From Chalciporus piperatus (Eukaryota; Basidiomycota; Agaricomycetes; Boletales; Boletaceae): DNA of 64,000 nt. Below the pieces are notes generated by a model that was not told where the DNA came from, made no database searches, and was given only the letters and a program-made list of their open reading frames with translations. The DNA is taken from NCBI GenBank assembly GCA_038093975.1, contig JBBPTG010000001.1, positions 744,001 to 808,000 on the forward strand. Reading direction: 5' to 3'. The position numbers and the translations under genes are program-made. Positions 44,384 to 56,173 of this stretch are shown one piece after another. Position 1 is the stretch's first letter; each line of letters begins with the position of its first letter.

Positions 44384-47105
44384 CTAATACTTCCTGGTGG
44401 CAAGGGCGCGAATTTCAAACAGATACGATCTGTCAGGTTCCCCGAAGGGATCAGTTTGTCTCGATATTGACGAGCGCCAACCTCGCATCTCGGAACGGTG
44501 GCGCTCCTCAGCGACGCGACAAACCTCGACGAAATCATCCGCGACATCATATACGATGGATGCGCGTGACCCTCGATCGCTTTCCGATTCCGAAGTGGTT
44601 CGAGTGCGACTGGGTGCGGGGCTAGGTGCGGTAACAACGATAGCAGAAGCACTTGTCTCCAAGGTTGCGCTAGCAGCGCAACCTTGTTGACTGGCTCGGA
44701 TGGTGCCTCCCTTGGCTTCCCATCCGTCGTCTTCCTCATCATCAGCGAGGTCTGCGAAGACATCGGGTTCCTCTTCGTCGGGGGGTAGTGTGGATATCCA
44801 ACACATCCTCGATGGATCGAAGATCATGTTTCCCACTTTACGCGCTCCAGAAGCGAAAGAGCCGACGGGAGAACCCATCGAGGATCCACTGAGGTGTGTG
44901 ATGAGTGCGGGACGAGTGGAGGTACCGACGACTGCATCGAAATCTCGGAGCGCCTGGTCATTGCCCTCCCAGCGGAGAGTGGAAGGATTCCATTTCATAT
45001 CACCCACAACTTGAAAGCAATGTGAGTTTGAGGCGGGCCAAAATGTTGTCTAGGCGTACCTTTTGGCCCACTAGGACCTCCGAGATGTCGTATGAGCGTG
45101 GGTTTCCTTCGCGTGTGACCAAGTATCGGGGAGGACGCATCCTTTTTCTTCCTTGTAGGTAGTTCCGCGGTCGGAGTCTTAGGAAATTCGATGCGCCCTG
45201 TGCGGCGTAGCGTATTTGTAGATGGTGCGAGTGCGCCTGATGAATCTACAGGCGGCGTTTGAGTTTCCGAACATAGAAAGACACATGATACTGACCAGGC
45301 GATCCAAGTTCGTCCACTCGTCCTTTTTTGCGCAATGTCCCCCTTTCCTTGTCCTTTTCTGTGTCAGGTGACTTGGATAGGTTTGCGACTCCGCCACGAC
45401 TGGCGGCCTTGGGCTGCACTCGGAACTTGACTTCCTTTTCCCTATCAGTCGGGAGATCTTCGAAGCCGTCCAACTCGGTACCGTCTCCATACGTCCTTTG
45501 ACGTTTGGGGCGGCGTAGAAGTTTCGGTGCGGATGATGGTATTGGTGGAGTTTGGTTCGAACGGCTGCGAAGGGATGCGGTGGATGGTGGGCGGGGAGGG
45601 ACAGGTGAAGAGGCGCGATGTGAGGGTTCGGGGTGAGGGTGAGCAGAAGAGGGACCGGGAAACACGGAGGACAAGGCAGGGCGGGACTTCATTCGGATAG
45701 AGGTGGGCATTGTTAGACGTAATGCGACAGGATTCGATGACGGCGTCGACGGTCGGGTTGGTGGCACAATGAATTCGAGCGCATGAATGCGACTTGTTGA
45801 GCTCGTATGTGATTTGGCACGCGAGGCTGCCGTGGGCGCCTCGTACCGCGATAATTTGGTGGATGGTCCTGCGGCGGGTGCTATCCCAGAGCCTGATGCT
45901 AGGGAGGTGCTTACTTCCATCAGCGAGGACAATGACGCTTTGCGAGTGAGCCCTTTGCGTTGAGTGGCAGGCGGAGTTGGCGGCTTGAGGCCGGAATGAG
46001 ACTTTTGTCCCCTTAGACTGCCCGGTTTAGGGGACAAAAAAGTGCTTGGTGGGTTGGGGGGGCCGATGGAAAGGGCTTCCTTGTATGATTGGGCACGTGA
46101 GGGGACACGGGGAGGCGGCGATGAAGAAAGCTTGATGCGTTGGAGCTGGCGGGCGGAAGATATGGGCGGATTAACTGGCGATTTAGCGCGGTCCGCCCTA
46201 AGGCGAGAGGGCGGACGAGCAGGAATAAAGGCTCGGGCAGGCGCACTTTTGCTACGCATTGCAAGTCGGTGGGTCTGCTTTGCGTTAACAAGGCGACTAG
46301 GGCTGAAATCGTCATCGTCTCGGATGACGAGGCCCATCTCAAAGTCATCCTCGGGATCAGGGCTAGCCACCTTTGCTCGATTATCCGTGATCAGGGTTTT
46401 CTTCTTCGACTCAAGGATCTTTTTTAACTCTTTGCCGCCATGGCCGGACTCGAAGATGGCGGTGGGGAGAACCAAGCCTTCGAGCTCACTTTCGTCCTCG
46501 TCGCACTCACTCTCCTCCGTTTCTGGAAGAGAGAGCGAGGAAGTGGAGTTCGAAGATGAGCCATCAGCGAAACCGAGGGTTGAGTATGCGTCTGAGGACT
46601 GTGAAGAGCATGTGTAGTCACGGTCACCCCATTCGAGTGAATTCTTGGAGGATCGGTGGCTGAGTGGTAGTGGCGCGAGCGAGAGTTGCGTTAGATCGGA
46701 CGGAAGTGAAAAGGCGGACTCAAAGTCCTCGTCGATGGGCGTGGGAGGGGGTTTTGCAACGGCTTTGAGCGTCGAAGCAAGTTGGGCGACTTTGATGGTG
46801 GAGACACCCTCGTCGTCCTCTTCATCCTCCTCCTCCTGAGAAGTCAATGGGGGACGTATGGTGAACATGCCCCCCGAGCTGAGCCTAGAGAACTCGTTGC
46901 GGGCGGCGAGGCCGGAGACGACTGCTTTGACCTTTGCGCCGCCTGTGTTGCCGAGGTCCATCTCGACATCCCAGTCGAGGTCAAAGTCGTCGTCTTCCTT
47001 GTCGGATTCGACGTCGAGGGGGCGAATATAGTCGCCTTCGGGGAGATCAAAGTCGGCATCTGGCCATTCTTCTTGTGGGGCCATTGGAGCTGGGATGGTA
47101 GACAT
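44384..47105 (-). CDS. BYR4: Byr4/Bfa1-type GAP subunit, mitotic exit/septation regulator
   Basis: Scaffold half of the two-component GAP (with Cdc16/Bub2) that restrains the Spg1/Tem1 GTPase at spindle pole bodies, controlling septation or mitotic exit. The start MSTIPAPMAPQEEWPDADFD is followed by LDWDVEMDLGN. A long disordered Ser/Pro-rich middle holds family motifs: RKKTYGDG-like QRTYGDGTELDGFEDLPTD and REKEVKFRVQ. Two introns (about 45240-45296 and 45012-45061) are removed to give LIRHLGGPSGPKVVGDMKWN, then STLRWEGNDQALRDFD. The conserved C-terminal blocks are RPALITHLSGSS, GSPVGSF, KVGNMIFDPSRMCWIS and EEERHR/EMRGW-like AEERHRSEMRGW. Size about 875 residues. The GDMxxN...RWEGND pair is the family hallmark. 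Confidence 0.93.
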
Positions 47106-47543
47106 GGATGATTATGAGTGAGAAGGTTAGATAGAAGAGTAGTAGGCCCCGCGGAGGGGCGAGGCGAGGGAGAGTAGCGAATGGAGTATCGGGGAAGGGA
47201 TGTGAGGGGAGGGTCAGGTGGCCAGCACGAAATATCAGCGAGGATAATCGTGCGGATACCTTGACTACACCCTGCACAGGAAAAGTCGATAAAAATTTCA
47301 AGGATTGACTGGACAATAAAAGTCGCAAATTCGATATCGACGTCGATTTCTTGCTGGCGAGTAACGAAATAAACCGAAGAGTTCTTGCACAAAACGTTGT
47401 CCAAGCGGCAGCGGGGTATTGTGACAGTCACGCACAATGTCACAACCAAGTCTCAGTCGTGTACAAACAAACAAACAGTCTCCTTGACAAATATTTGTAT
47501 TATATAGGTGTACAAACAAACAGCTCTGGTGATTCAGTGAATA
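47106..47543. other. BYR4 upstream and NRDE2 3' region
   Basis: 438 bp between minus-strand genes. The NRDE2-proximal 90 bp contain a direct repeat and a palindrome (listed separately). The BYR4-proximal part is pyrimidine-rich on the coding strand. No supported gene. Confidence 0.55.
47459..47523. repeat. Duplicated GTGTACAAACAAACA element flanking a palindrome
   Basis: GTGTACAAACAAACAAACAG begins at 47459, and the near-copy GTGTACAAACAAACAG spans 47508-47523. They differ by one CAAA unit. Between them is the perfect palindrome ACAAATATTTGT (47487-47498). The segment lies 21-85 nt past the NRDE2 stop, so in the NRDE2 mRNA it would read CUGUUUGUUUGUACAC twice. A role in RNA stability or 3' processing is conceivable; none is shown. 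Confidence 0.7.
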
Positions 47544-50500
47544 TTAGTAGGGCATTAGTCGGCGTCTCTCCTTTGCTTCTTGCTCAATCTCGTCCTCCTC
47601 GATCTCCTCCTCGTCCGCGGAACCCCGCACTCGCTCCACTGTATTCCCGTACTCTTCCAGGCCTCTCCGCATTCGTACACCTCTTTCAGCCATAATGTCA
47701 ACGAAACCGCTCAGTTCATGGGCCGTAAACACCTCTCGCAGAGGTCCGAATGCGAGTAGATAGAGCTCTACATCCTTTATCAGTCCGTATGTACTATAGA
47801 GTGATTATGATACGTACCCTTGGACAGGGGGCACTCTCCGACCGCCCTGTAAAGTAAATTCTTTGCTCTCTGCAGCCGGCCAGCTCGAATCTCAAATTCG
47901 AGCACAACCCGCCAGATCACCGCGCTGTTTCTCGTCCTTGCACATCCGTCATTAGTGGCTTTAGTCACTGGGATCTCCCGCTGCACTCACCTGTCACTCT
48001 CCACCGCGGCCACCAGGCCACTCCTCGTCCGTTCGACTTCGACATCCCAGCGTCCCTTCTCCCACCCCGCAATCCACACTTCTGCAATTCTCCTCGCAAC
48101 ACCCTTCTCATTCGCATTGCCATCCGCCACGTTGTCACCCAACTGTCCTCTCACACGGCCCCACACGCCATACCCCTTCTCAGCCTCCAGGAACATCCCA
48201 AGGATAACCGTATTACTTGGGTACATCCCGATGGCAACTTGCAGCCGGTCTCGGAGTATTGCTGGTGGCGTCGGTATTCGCAGCATAGCCGTGTGGTTAT
48301 ATAGCATCTGCAGTGAGGCCACCATCAGGCTCTCGCGTATCACCGCTTCCCCGCCCCCTGGGCCGCACTGACTGTCAAAGACTGACAATGCTGGTAGAAG
48401 TGGTAAACCTGTCACGAAATCCATCAGAGCTCGTAGTTTTATCCATGCTTCGCGGTCCTTCCACTGCCCATGTGGGGCATTGATGATATCTTCCAGGTTG
48501 CGCTTTGCACGGAGAATCATCATGCCCCCTGTGCCGTCGACATTGCCTGAACGCATGACTAGCCGAAGAGTAACATCTTGATCGCCATTCAACCACTCCA
48601 TCTCAGCCCAATCCCACCATAGTTGGCCAATGAATGCATGAGTGGGTGGATGACGTGCTGAGATGAGAACAGCTTGATAGACCTTCCGCGCGTCTTCAAT
48701 GCGTCCGCGTAGATACTCGAGTCGAGCATGGGCTACCCAATGAGGAAGTGAGTCGGGAGACGTGGACAACAGCGACTTTGAAAGTGCTAAAGCCCTGTGA
48801 AAGTCCGTCAGTTTTGTGTACTGATTCGGAAATTAAACAAAAGGTCGCTAACTTCTTCACATTGATGGCGGCCTCGAATGCCAAAGCATACAGGTCCCAC
48901 TGGTAGTCTTCCGGACCACACCTTAGCTGATTAAAGACAGCTCTCACAAACTCCGCGTTTATTCCCTGGATATCTTTCGCTGTCCACATCCGCCAGCAGT
49001 CCTTGGTCACCCAATCCATTGGTCCAAACACTCCCCACCCCCAATCCTTGACAGGTCCAAACGCTGTTCCATACTCCCTTTCTCGCCCGATCAGCACGCC
49101 GGCTTGAGAGTCAGCTAACAATCCTCGTGTTCTGCCTGGCTGAGGGAACACGGAGGAGAGACGTGATGAAGTTGTGAGATGTGTATATGACCACCGGTCA
49201 TCCCACGTCCCATCCGAGAGGGTATCGGCGAATCCGGGAAGATGGAGGCCAAGGATGGAGAGCCATATAAATCGAAATGCATTCTTCGATCTTTGAGTCG
49301 TCAAAGGAAGCAACAGCGCCTTGATGTCCGATAATAGCACAGTCGCATAGGGGTCAGAGACGCCTGATTCGTAACGTGCAGGGATGCGTGCGATGGCATC
49401 TGCGCGTGTTTCGTCGTTATACCACTGAATGAATGGGTCGGTTGATGTAGAATCAGCATCCATGGGAGCTGGAGTATTGAGAGAAGTCTTTGGCTTTCCG
49501 GAGGTCACCCATGCGGCCCAGCCTTTCGCATTAGACTCCCCGACGCGTGGTACTTCAGACTCCCAGAATTCTTCCAAAGAATCGAGCTGTGTTTCGACAG
49601 GAAGGCCATACAAGGATTGAGGTACTTCGAATGTTCTGTCAATCTATTAGCAACGAGCGCTTCCAGAGCACCGGAAAACGTACAGCTCTGCCTGCGCCTG
49701 AAAGAGCGCAGTAGCACGTTCATGAAAACCTGTTTAAACTTCGAAGTTAGTGCAACTCAGTAGCCCCATTTTGAAACACGCACCCGCCTGCTGGAGTGCA
49801 ACGGCGACTCGCCAGACGATACGCAATCGGTCAATATCACTATCCTCGGAATTACCCAAAGCCTTTAGAGCACGCGTTGCATCCCACACCACCTGATCGA
49901 TACCTTCTCCAGATGTACGAATGCGCCAATCGAGCCACTCCAGCCAGACATCAATGCCACCTGGCTTCAATGCGTCTTCCCATTCAGTCTTGATCTTGCT
50001 TTCTTGCCATACCTCTTCTCCCGCACGAAGGTATTTGAGTAATAGAATACGTGAGCCGAGATTAGAGGGGTGGGCTGAACGGGCGCGTGAAAGGATGGAA
50101 AGTGTGATCTCGGCCCGCGTTCTGGTGGCGTTCTTGGACAACAGAGGTACTGCTGAGAGCGTGTGCGAGACAAGGGACAGCCACGTTTGCGCAGACGAAG
50201 GATCGGCGACAAGATTCTCCTCGATATTCTTTATTGCCAGCTGGTGAGAGCTGAGTATGGGGGAAGTCTGGTCGTCATCTGAGCTTTCTCCATCTGCATC
50301 AGACGCCGAGAATTCCGAGTCCGAATTTATATCCCCCTTGGTAATGGATCGATAGTCCTGTTCGGGCCTTTGGTCTGCGCGAGATGTCAGACGCAAGAAT
50401 CCGTCAACCTCGTCGTACTTGTAACTGTCAGTAGTAGCAATTAAGCGCCGGGTTGGCGGCGCAGCGAGGAGCGCGCTGGAGCTGGAATTTGAAAGTGATT

Positions 50501-51127
50501 GCAGCTGTGGAAGATGCTCAGCGGAGAGTGTGTGGGGTTGTGATTAAGGGCCTTACCTTGCGGTGTCCACCGAGCGTGATCTCAATACCTTGACCGGGTC
50601 TCCGGGAAACACTCCAAGCTCTGTCAAGCCCGAGAATACGCTTGCCATCTTGTGCATCATTAGCTGTTCTGGTATGCAGTAGAATCTGGCTACTCACGAC
50701 CTACTGGACGATACTTGGGCACGTCACTGCTCTGTAGGCTACCATATGTTACATTGAGAGAGTCACCCTTACGGTCAGAGTAAAACAAGGGACGTGGAAC
50801 CCATCGGTCATGTTCCAGGGTCTCCTGTTCGAGACGCAGTTTGTCCTCCCTTGCCTTGAGCCTCTCGTCATCTAGTAGCCTGTCAGCGGACCAAGGCTCT
50901 TCGTGTCGCCAGTGTTCAGGTAGGACCAGGTGCTTGTCTCGTTTGGCTGGTGTTTTGTCATTTTCTTTGTGGGCGCGTTTTCCAAATCTGTCTTTCCTGT
51001 TGAAGTCGTTATGGCGGGTGTCAGCGGACTCATGACGCCCAGGGGAAGGCGCTCGGTTGCTTGGTCCAGGGTCAAGATCAGGAAAGGAGGAAAAGGAAGG
51101 AGGAATGGAAAAAGAAGAGGTAGACAT
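47544..51127 (-). CDS. NRDE2: NRDE2 family protein (nuclear RNAi/exosome-associated)
   Basis: Nuclear HAT/TPR-like helical repeat protein. Nrde-2 family members act with the Mtr4 helicase and splicing factors in RNA surveillance and, in some organisms, in nuclear RNAi and heterochromatin. The start MSTSSFSIPPSFSSFPDLDP is followed by a basic Arg/Lys region (KRAHKENDKTPAKRDKH), then DRLLDDERLKAREDKLRLEQ and LFYSDRKGDSLNVTYGSL. After GKRILGLDRAW the repeat region starts at IKNIEENLVADPSSAQTWLS and includes GGIDVWLEWLDWRIRTSGEG, IVWRVAVALQQAGFHERATA, LPHWVAHARLEYLRGRIEDA and VIWRVVLEFEIRAGRLQRAK. The C-terminus is acidic and ends KERRRLMPY. About seven introns. Size near 1,070 residues. Whether this fungus uses it for RNAi cannot be judged here. 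Confidence 0.9.
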
Positions 51128-51534
51128 TGTAGACAGAGAGGAGATCGCAGGAGTATGTTTGTGGTGATATTCGTTGGATATACCTGGTTGGCAGAAGAAT
51201 TGGAGAAAACAGGCCGTGGATACCCGTATACCACACGCCAGCACAATACCGTGTACAGCCCAGTGTCACATTCATTTCGCAGTGCGATACTATCAGTACA
51301 TCAGATCGGTCACAAAGCATCCACGACCGCGTCTGAGCGCCCTATAGAGCGCTAGGGATGAGCTGGATCTGAACTGGATCTGGTCCTTGATTTCCGCCAA
51401 GTGTCTTTCGTCGACATTGACAGCCTATTTCAATACAATAATATTTACGATATATTTATTTATGATAACTATATGATATTCATCAATACCTCGAGAAACA
51501 TAACACCTTGACTACCACCACATATCTTGGATCC
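51128..51534. promoter_or_regulatory. Divergent NRDE2/NIP7 promoter region
   Basis: 407 bp between start codons. Contains a near-palindrome AGCGCCCTATAGAGCGCT (51336-51353) and two CTGGATCTG copies close by. AT-rich sequence (about 51425-51480) precedes the NIP7 side. These may be chance features. Confidence 0.4.
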
Positions 51535-52330
51535 ATGCGTCCACTCACTGAAGACGAGAGCAAGGCCGTATTCACGAAACTTGCAAACTACATCGTACGT
51601 CCAGCTCACTCCACTCATCTGTACTGGCTACATCCCACACACAGGGAAAGAACCTCGTATACCTCATAGATCGCAAGGACGAACCCTACTGCTTCAGACT
51701 ACACAGGGACAAAGTCTACTATGTCTCCGAATCCTCGATGCGTCTAAGCATCTCGGTCGCCCGACCTAATCTGATCAGTCTGGGCACTTGCTTTGGGAAA
51801 TTCAGCAAAAGTGGCAAGTTTAAACTCCACATCACCGCACTCGGCGACATCGCCCAGTACGCCAAATACAAGGTATCTCCCTCGTGCGTATCACCGTGTT
51901 TGCTGTTAACGTTTGGCCAAAGGTTTGGATAAAGGCAAATGGAGAAATGCCTTTCTTGTACGGAAACCATGTATTCAAGGCCCACCTCGGCCGAATAACA
52001 GAAGACACGCCTGAGCATCAGGGCGTTGTCGTATTCAGCATGAATGATGTCCCATTGGTAAATTCCTAGCCGTCGTGTGTTGCATGCATTCTGACCTCAC
52101 ATTAGGGATTCGGTGTAACTGCGAGGTCGACGGTAGACACACGCAAACTAGATCCCACAGCCATCATCGTGTTTCATCAAGCGTGCGTCTGTTTGGTCTG
52201 CAGTCCACCGTCGTTGCTGATATTCCTCCCAACAGGGACATCGGAGAGTATCTTCGAGACGAGGTGACTTCAATTCCTTCTCAGCTCTTGCTCGACTACT
52301 GACATCTCTTCTCAGGAAACTCTCTTCTAA
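51535..52330 (+). CDS. NIP7: 60S ribosome biogenesis protein NIP7
   Basis: PUA-domain RNA-binding protein needed for 27S pre-rRNA processing and 60S subunit assembly in nucleus and nucleolus. The ATG gives [20 protein letters not shown]. Splicing continues [52 protein letters not shown] and [15 protein letters not shown]. Later exons give [60 protein letters not shown] and [19 protein letters not shown]. The match to the family is end to end, at 180 residues. Five short introns, one leaving a final exon of only 15 nt (ETLF plus stop). No anomalies. Confidence 0.97.
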
Positions 52331-52670
52331 CTAGTTTGCTCTTCGCCACTTCCTTTTGCTTGGGTAATGGGAGGTTATACATGGACCCAATCACCGAGTC
52401 GCATCTCATCGGTTTCAAAGTGCTGACGATGCTGCGTGTTTTCTCGCAAGCATACGTCGTTGCCGATCTATCGCCTGTAGAGTCTAAGTCGCTGGTCGCT
52501 AGGCTGTCAAAAGTAGTTTAGCTAGGGTTCGAGATACATAATAGTTGTGCTCGTAAACATTGGTCTTGTTCTTTCCTTGCTATAATCACACCTCTCCACG
52601 TGGAAGTATGTAACTACCACTCCGACTCGGCAAATGCGTGTGAGCAACTTGACCAACATCCGAGTGCATC
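52331..52670. other. NIP7 3' region and SEC39 promoter
   Basis: 340 bp between two plus-strand genes. A small open frame at about 52381-52521 (MDPITESHLIGFKVLTMLRV...) has no recognisable family and overlaps the expected NIP7 3' UTR; not called. No repeat seen. Confidence 0.5.
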
Positions 52671-55600
52671 ATGAACCAAGACCAGCCGTACATACGCTGG
52701 CAGAGCATTCAGGACAAGGACATAAACCCCGAAAACATTCGGAATGTCCTCTCCGCCATCGACGACGACCTCTGGGTTGCAGCCGCGTGTGTCGATAGCC
52801 TCGTGGATGACCCCGACACACAGCGGTTACTCCTCGAGCTAGGAATCAGTCGTACTGGCACGGCCGTTCACAGGGCGGTCAGTGCTCTTCGTATCCCCAC
52901 TTCTGACACGGCCTCTCCTCATGAACAAGCCGAAGTTCTCAACACGTATTTCAACGACGCCCCAGACGATGCCCAGCTCTGCCATTTGCGAGCCGTTCTC
53001 CTTCACCGTCTCGACCGACTTTCATCCTTCGTACAAATATGCAAAGATCTACCACCTAAGGAAAGGGGGTCCGATGATATTGACGAAGAATGGGAGGACG
53101 ATCCATGGGCCGAGGACGGGGAAGAATCTTCCGCAAGAGAGAGGGCTCCCGCCGACCTGCTCGTGCCGTTGCCCGAGTTTTTGGTTGAGGACATGTTGGA
53201 TATCGCCTGCTTCTTCGCCTCCAAACAACGATTCGATGCATTACAGACACTCATGAACTACCACCCTCTCACCCTCTGGCCGTCTCGTTTCACTATACTT
53301 GACAGCGTACCTCCTCATACACACCCATCCGAGTTTCGCGAGTTACTGCCTACCTATGATGTCAATCGGGACGCGGAGCAAAGACCGTCCTTGGACAGTT
53401 GGAGGCCAGAGCAGGATTGGGTTGAGACTCCAGAGGTCATCTCCGCGCTCAAGGTCTCCGAAGTTGTCTTGCAAATGGGACTTGACCTGTATCAGTCAGG
53501 GGAAGCCTTCAGTGCATTCCTAGAGCCTCTTGGACCCCAAGACCTCGCTGCCTGGTTCAAGCGGCGGGTGGACGCCATTATCGCCTCCACCGGGATGCTC
53601 GATAGAGCACTCGCGACCATTCAGCACGGGGCTTCCCAAGGAGTACCTGGCCTCGATGAATTGGGTGAGGAGCTCAGTCTCCTTTCCCGACTCGTCTACG
53701 ATTCTCCACAGCCCGTAGAATCTCCGGAATGCCAAGATTGGACGCTCGCGCACTGGCGCAGCATGGGGCCTGCACAGGTTGTGAGTGCCTATCTCGCTCA
53801 CTCAACCCCGGAAACTGTCGCGAAAGACATCACTCGCCTCGTGATGCCTTATTTGTTCGTTTTAGAGGCACACGCTGAGCGTGCTGGTAAACCCGACCCC
53901 GCCCTTCCTACCCGCTTACTATATGACTATATTCTCGCGGCTCCACTCCCGATCGTTGCTGCAATCTTTGACGCATCAAAGCCCACCCTTCCTCTCGCCC
54001 AGCGTATCATACGTAACGACGAGGACATTGCAAGGTTGGCTCTTGCCTGCTTATACGGCAGCGACAGCCGCACCGAATGGTTGACAATGAGTCGCATATT
54101 CGAGTGTCTCCCCGCTTGGGATATCGCTCCGGAGACCTCGGACGAGGAAGATGAAACAGATGCTACGATAGTGTCACTTGGAGCTTTCGTAACCCCGTCC
54201 ACCACACGTCCCCATTGTTCTTCTGCAGATCTTATGCTCTTCTTCAAACCCCTCCCACTCACATCTCTCTCACGGGCACTAGACATCTTGGATGTACACT
54301 TGGAATCTGGGGAGATACTCTCACGATGGAATGTACCTGCTCCTCTGCGCTGGTTTCTACAGAGCGCACATGATGCAGCGGAACAGCGGGCGTGGGCAAA
54401 CAGAATGGCTAGGCGCGCTGGGAACTCACCTTCTGAGGTCAGCGGCAGAGATGACTGGGAGTGTATATTGGAAGACATGCTCAAGCTTTGCGGATCAAGT
54501 GAGACGGGGCTTAAGAGTGCGTTCGGGCTTATTCCTCGCGAGGAAATCTCGTCGATATTTTTTGCTGGATTGTTAAGCTCTGGTTGTGAGTGTCCTTCTT
54601 ATACCCTCTCGTCAATCTTTCTCATCGCTCAAGCAGCCTTCGATATCGCACACGACCTCCTTCACCGGAGGCATGGCAAGTTATCTCTACCTCCTTCCAC
54701 CATCGAAGATATATGTCTTTCCGTCTCACGGGAATTCTACGACAATGCAAGTTCGGGAAATTACAGGACAGGTGACATGAAGCTAGCTTATGACTGGTAA
54801 GGAATGCAGCATGCCCATCGTCCCTGTAACTTACGCCTTCTCTAGTCTTGCTGTTCCGTCACTTTCGGAGCGTCTGATCAAAGAACGCGACTTTATTGAA
54901 GCCACATCGCGTCTCTCATCCTTCAACATCCTCTCACGCCCCGGTATTCCCCTCTCCCCAATCGAGATCCGCCTCACCAAGGACAGACTTTCTCTGATTT
55001 CGCGCGTGCTCTCCAGCACTGCAGACGCATACAAACACACAGAGGTCATCCTTGATCTCCTATACAAGCTCGGTTATAAAGGTGACGTGGTCGCCGAAGT
55101 GAAGACGCTCGCAATGCTCTCGGATACTGCCCTCCAGGCCGAAGACTTTTCGCGTGCCTTTGAGACGAGCAAATCTATGATCGACAAAGTCCTGAAATTC
55201 CGAGCAGAGTCGCCGAATATCGAAGAGGACGTGGCTGTTCGCGAGGCGAGCGACGTCTGCTGGGTCGCATGTTTCCAGCTTGGGCGACAACCCGAGTTCG
55301 AAGACGTCGAAACCAAACTTTTCCTTCTAGGTCGCACACTTCAACTCTGTCCCACTGACAGGCTCAATGACGTTTTGACATCCTGGAGACGTCTTGAGAA
55401 GGAAGACATTGTAAACCGACGGGAACATCTGGCCAACCAAGTCGACGCTCGCCGCAAACGTACCACATCGCTACCTCAGAACCATGTCCCGTCTCTCAGA
55501 GATAGACTAAGGGAGTTAAATGTGTCCACGACGCCTCTCATCAACGCGGAAGATGCCGCTGCATTGGCCGGGAGGGCGTTCAATCGTATGGCATCCAATT

Positions 55601-55773
55601 TCACATTTGCGGTGGCTGGGCGAGGGCGTTCGGATAGTTCGGGAGACGAAGCACGTTCGAGAAGCAGGGACGGGGCCAAAGGGAGGTTTGACAGTGATGA
55701 GGTCTCAGCGCAAGCAAGCCGCGTCCTTCAGAAAGGCATAGGCTGGCTCCTTGGAGCGGATGATGATATTTAG
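52671..55773 (+). CDS. SEC39: Sec39-domain protein, Dsl1/NRZ tethering complex subunit
   Basis: Component of the ER-side tether for Golgi-to-ER COPI vesicles (yeast Sec39, animal NBAS). The start MNQDQPYIRWQSIQDKDINP begins a helical solenoid of about 1,000 residues without catalytic motifs. Blocks typical of the Sec39 domain are LVPLPEFLVEDMLDIACFFA, QRFDALQTLMNYHPLTLWPS, RFTILDSVPPHTHPSEFREL, LPEYDVNRDAEQRP-like sequence and, near the end, LAVPSLSERLIKERDFIEAT followed by SRLSSFNILSRPGIPLSPIE. Two introns: one near 54585-54635 inside FAGLLSSG/AFDIAHDLL, one at about 54798-54846 inside AYDC/LAVPSL. The acidic stretch DDIDEEWEDDPWAEDGE near residue 140 is an exposed insert. The C-terminal 60 residues are Arg/Ser/Asp-rich. 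Confidence 0.88.
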
Positions 55774-56173
55774 TCCCCGTCAAAGGATTATAACAGTTAT
55801 TACATACGCTGGACAGCATACATGAGATTTTGTATGGTACTTGCGCGTATATGCATCGAGTGCGCATATACGCAGACTGGAGTGAACACCAGACAAACAA
55901 AACGAAGGAAGGAATTAAGCCAGGGGTGCACAAATGAGCGAGTGGGGTCGGTACGAAAGTCAAGAATAAAAAGGTGATAACAATAAAGGAGGATGTCGAA
56001 TTGGGAGAAAATACAGTCCAAGGAGAGTCAGGGGAATAAGATGTGCAGTGCAACGTGTACAATGGCCGGTGGTATGTCCACCGCTGTTACACGATAACCA
56101 AGGACAATAATCGGCGCATCCATCCAAAGTCAAGAATATGAAGGAGAGTGGAAAGCAAAAGAGCGTGGATAGT
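55774..56173. other. Convergent intergenic region SEC39 / low-complexity protein gene
   Basis: 400 bp between two stop codons. It holds one strong inverted repeat (55845-55873), described separately. Nothing else seen. Confidence 0.6.
55845..55873. terminator. Perfect 10-bp inverted repeat between convergent genes
   Basis: GCGTATATGC (55845-55854) pairs exactly with GCATATACGC (55864-55873) around a 9-nt loop, 72 bp past the SEC39 stop. The position suggests a 3'-end hairpin that could aid termination or separate convergent transcripts, but eukaryotic termination does not require hairpins, so the label is tentative. Confidence 0.4.

Noticed and set aside
46042..46617. 191-codon plus-strand frame across BYR4
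   Set aside because: Shadow of the Ser/Asp-rich BYR4 coding strand; codon pattern and conserved motifs are on the minus strand.
51336..51353. Near-palindrome AGCGCCCTATAGAGCGCT in the NRDE2/NIP7 spacer
   Set aside because: Only 5-bp outer arms with mismatched positions; too weak to call a site.
52336..52521. Small plus-strand frame after NIP7
   Set aside because: It starts at a non-ATG codon in the longest form, has no recognisable domain and overlaps the expected NIP7 3' UTR.
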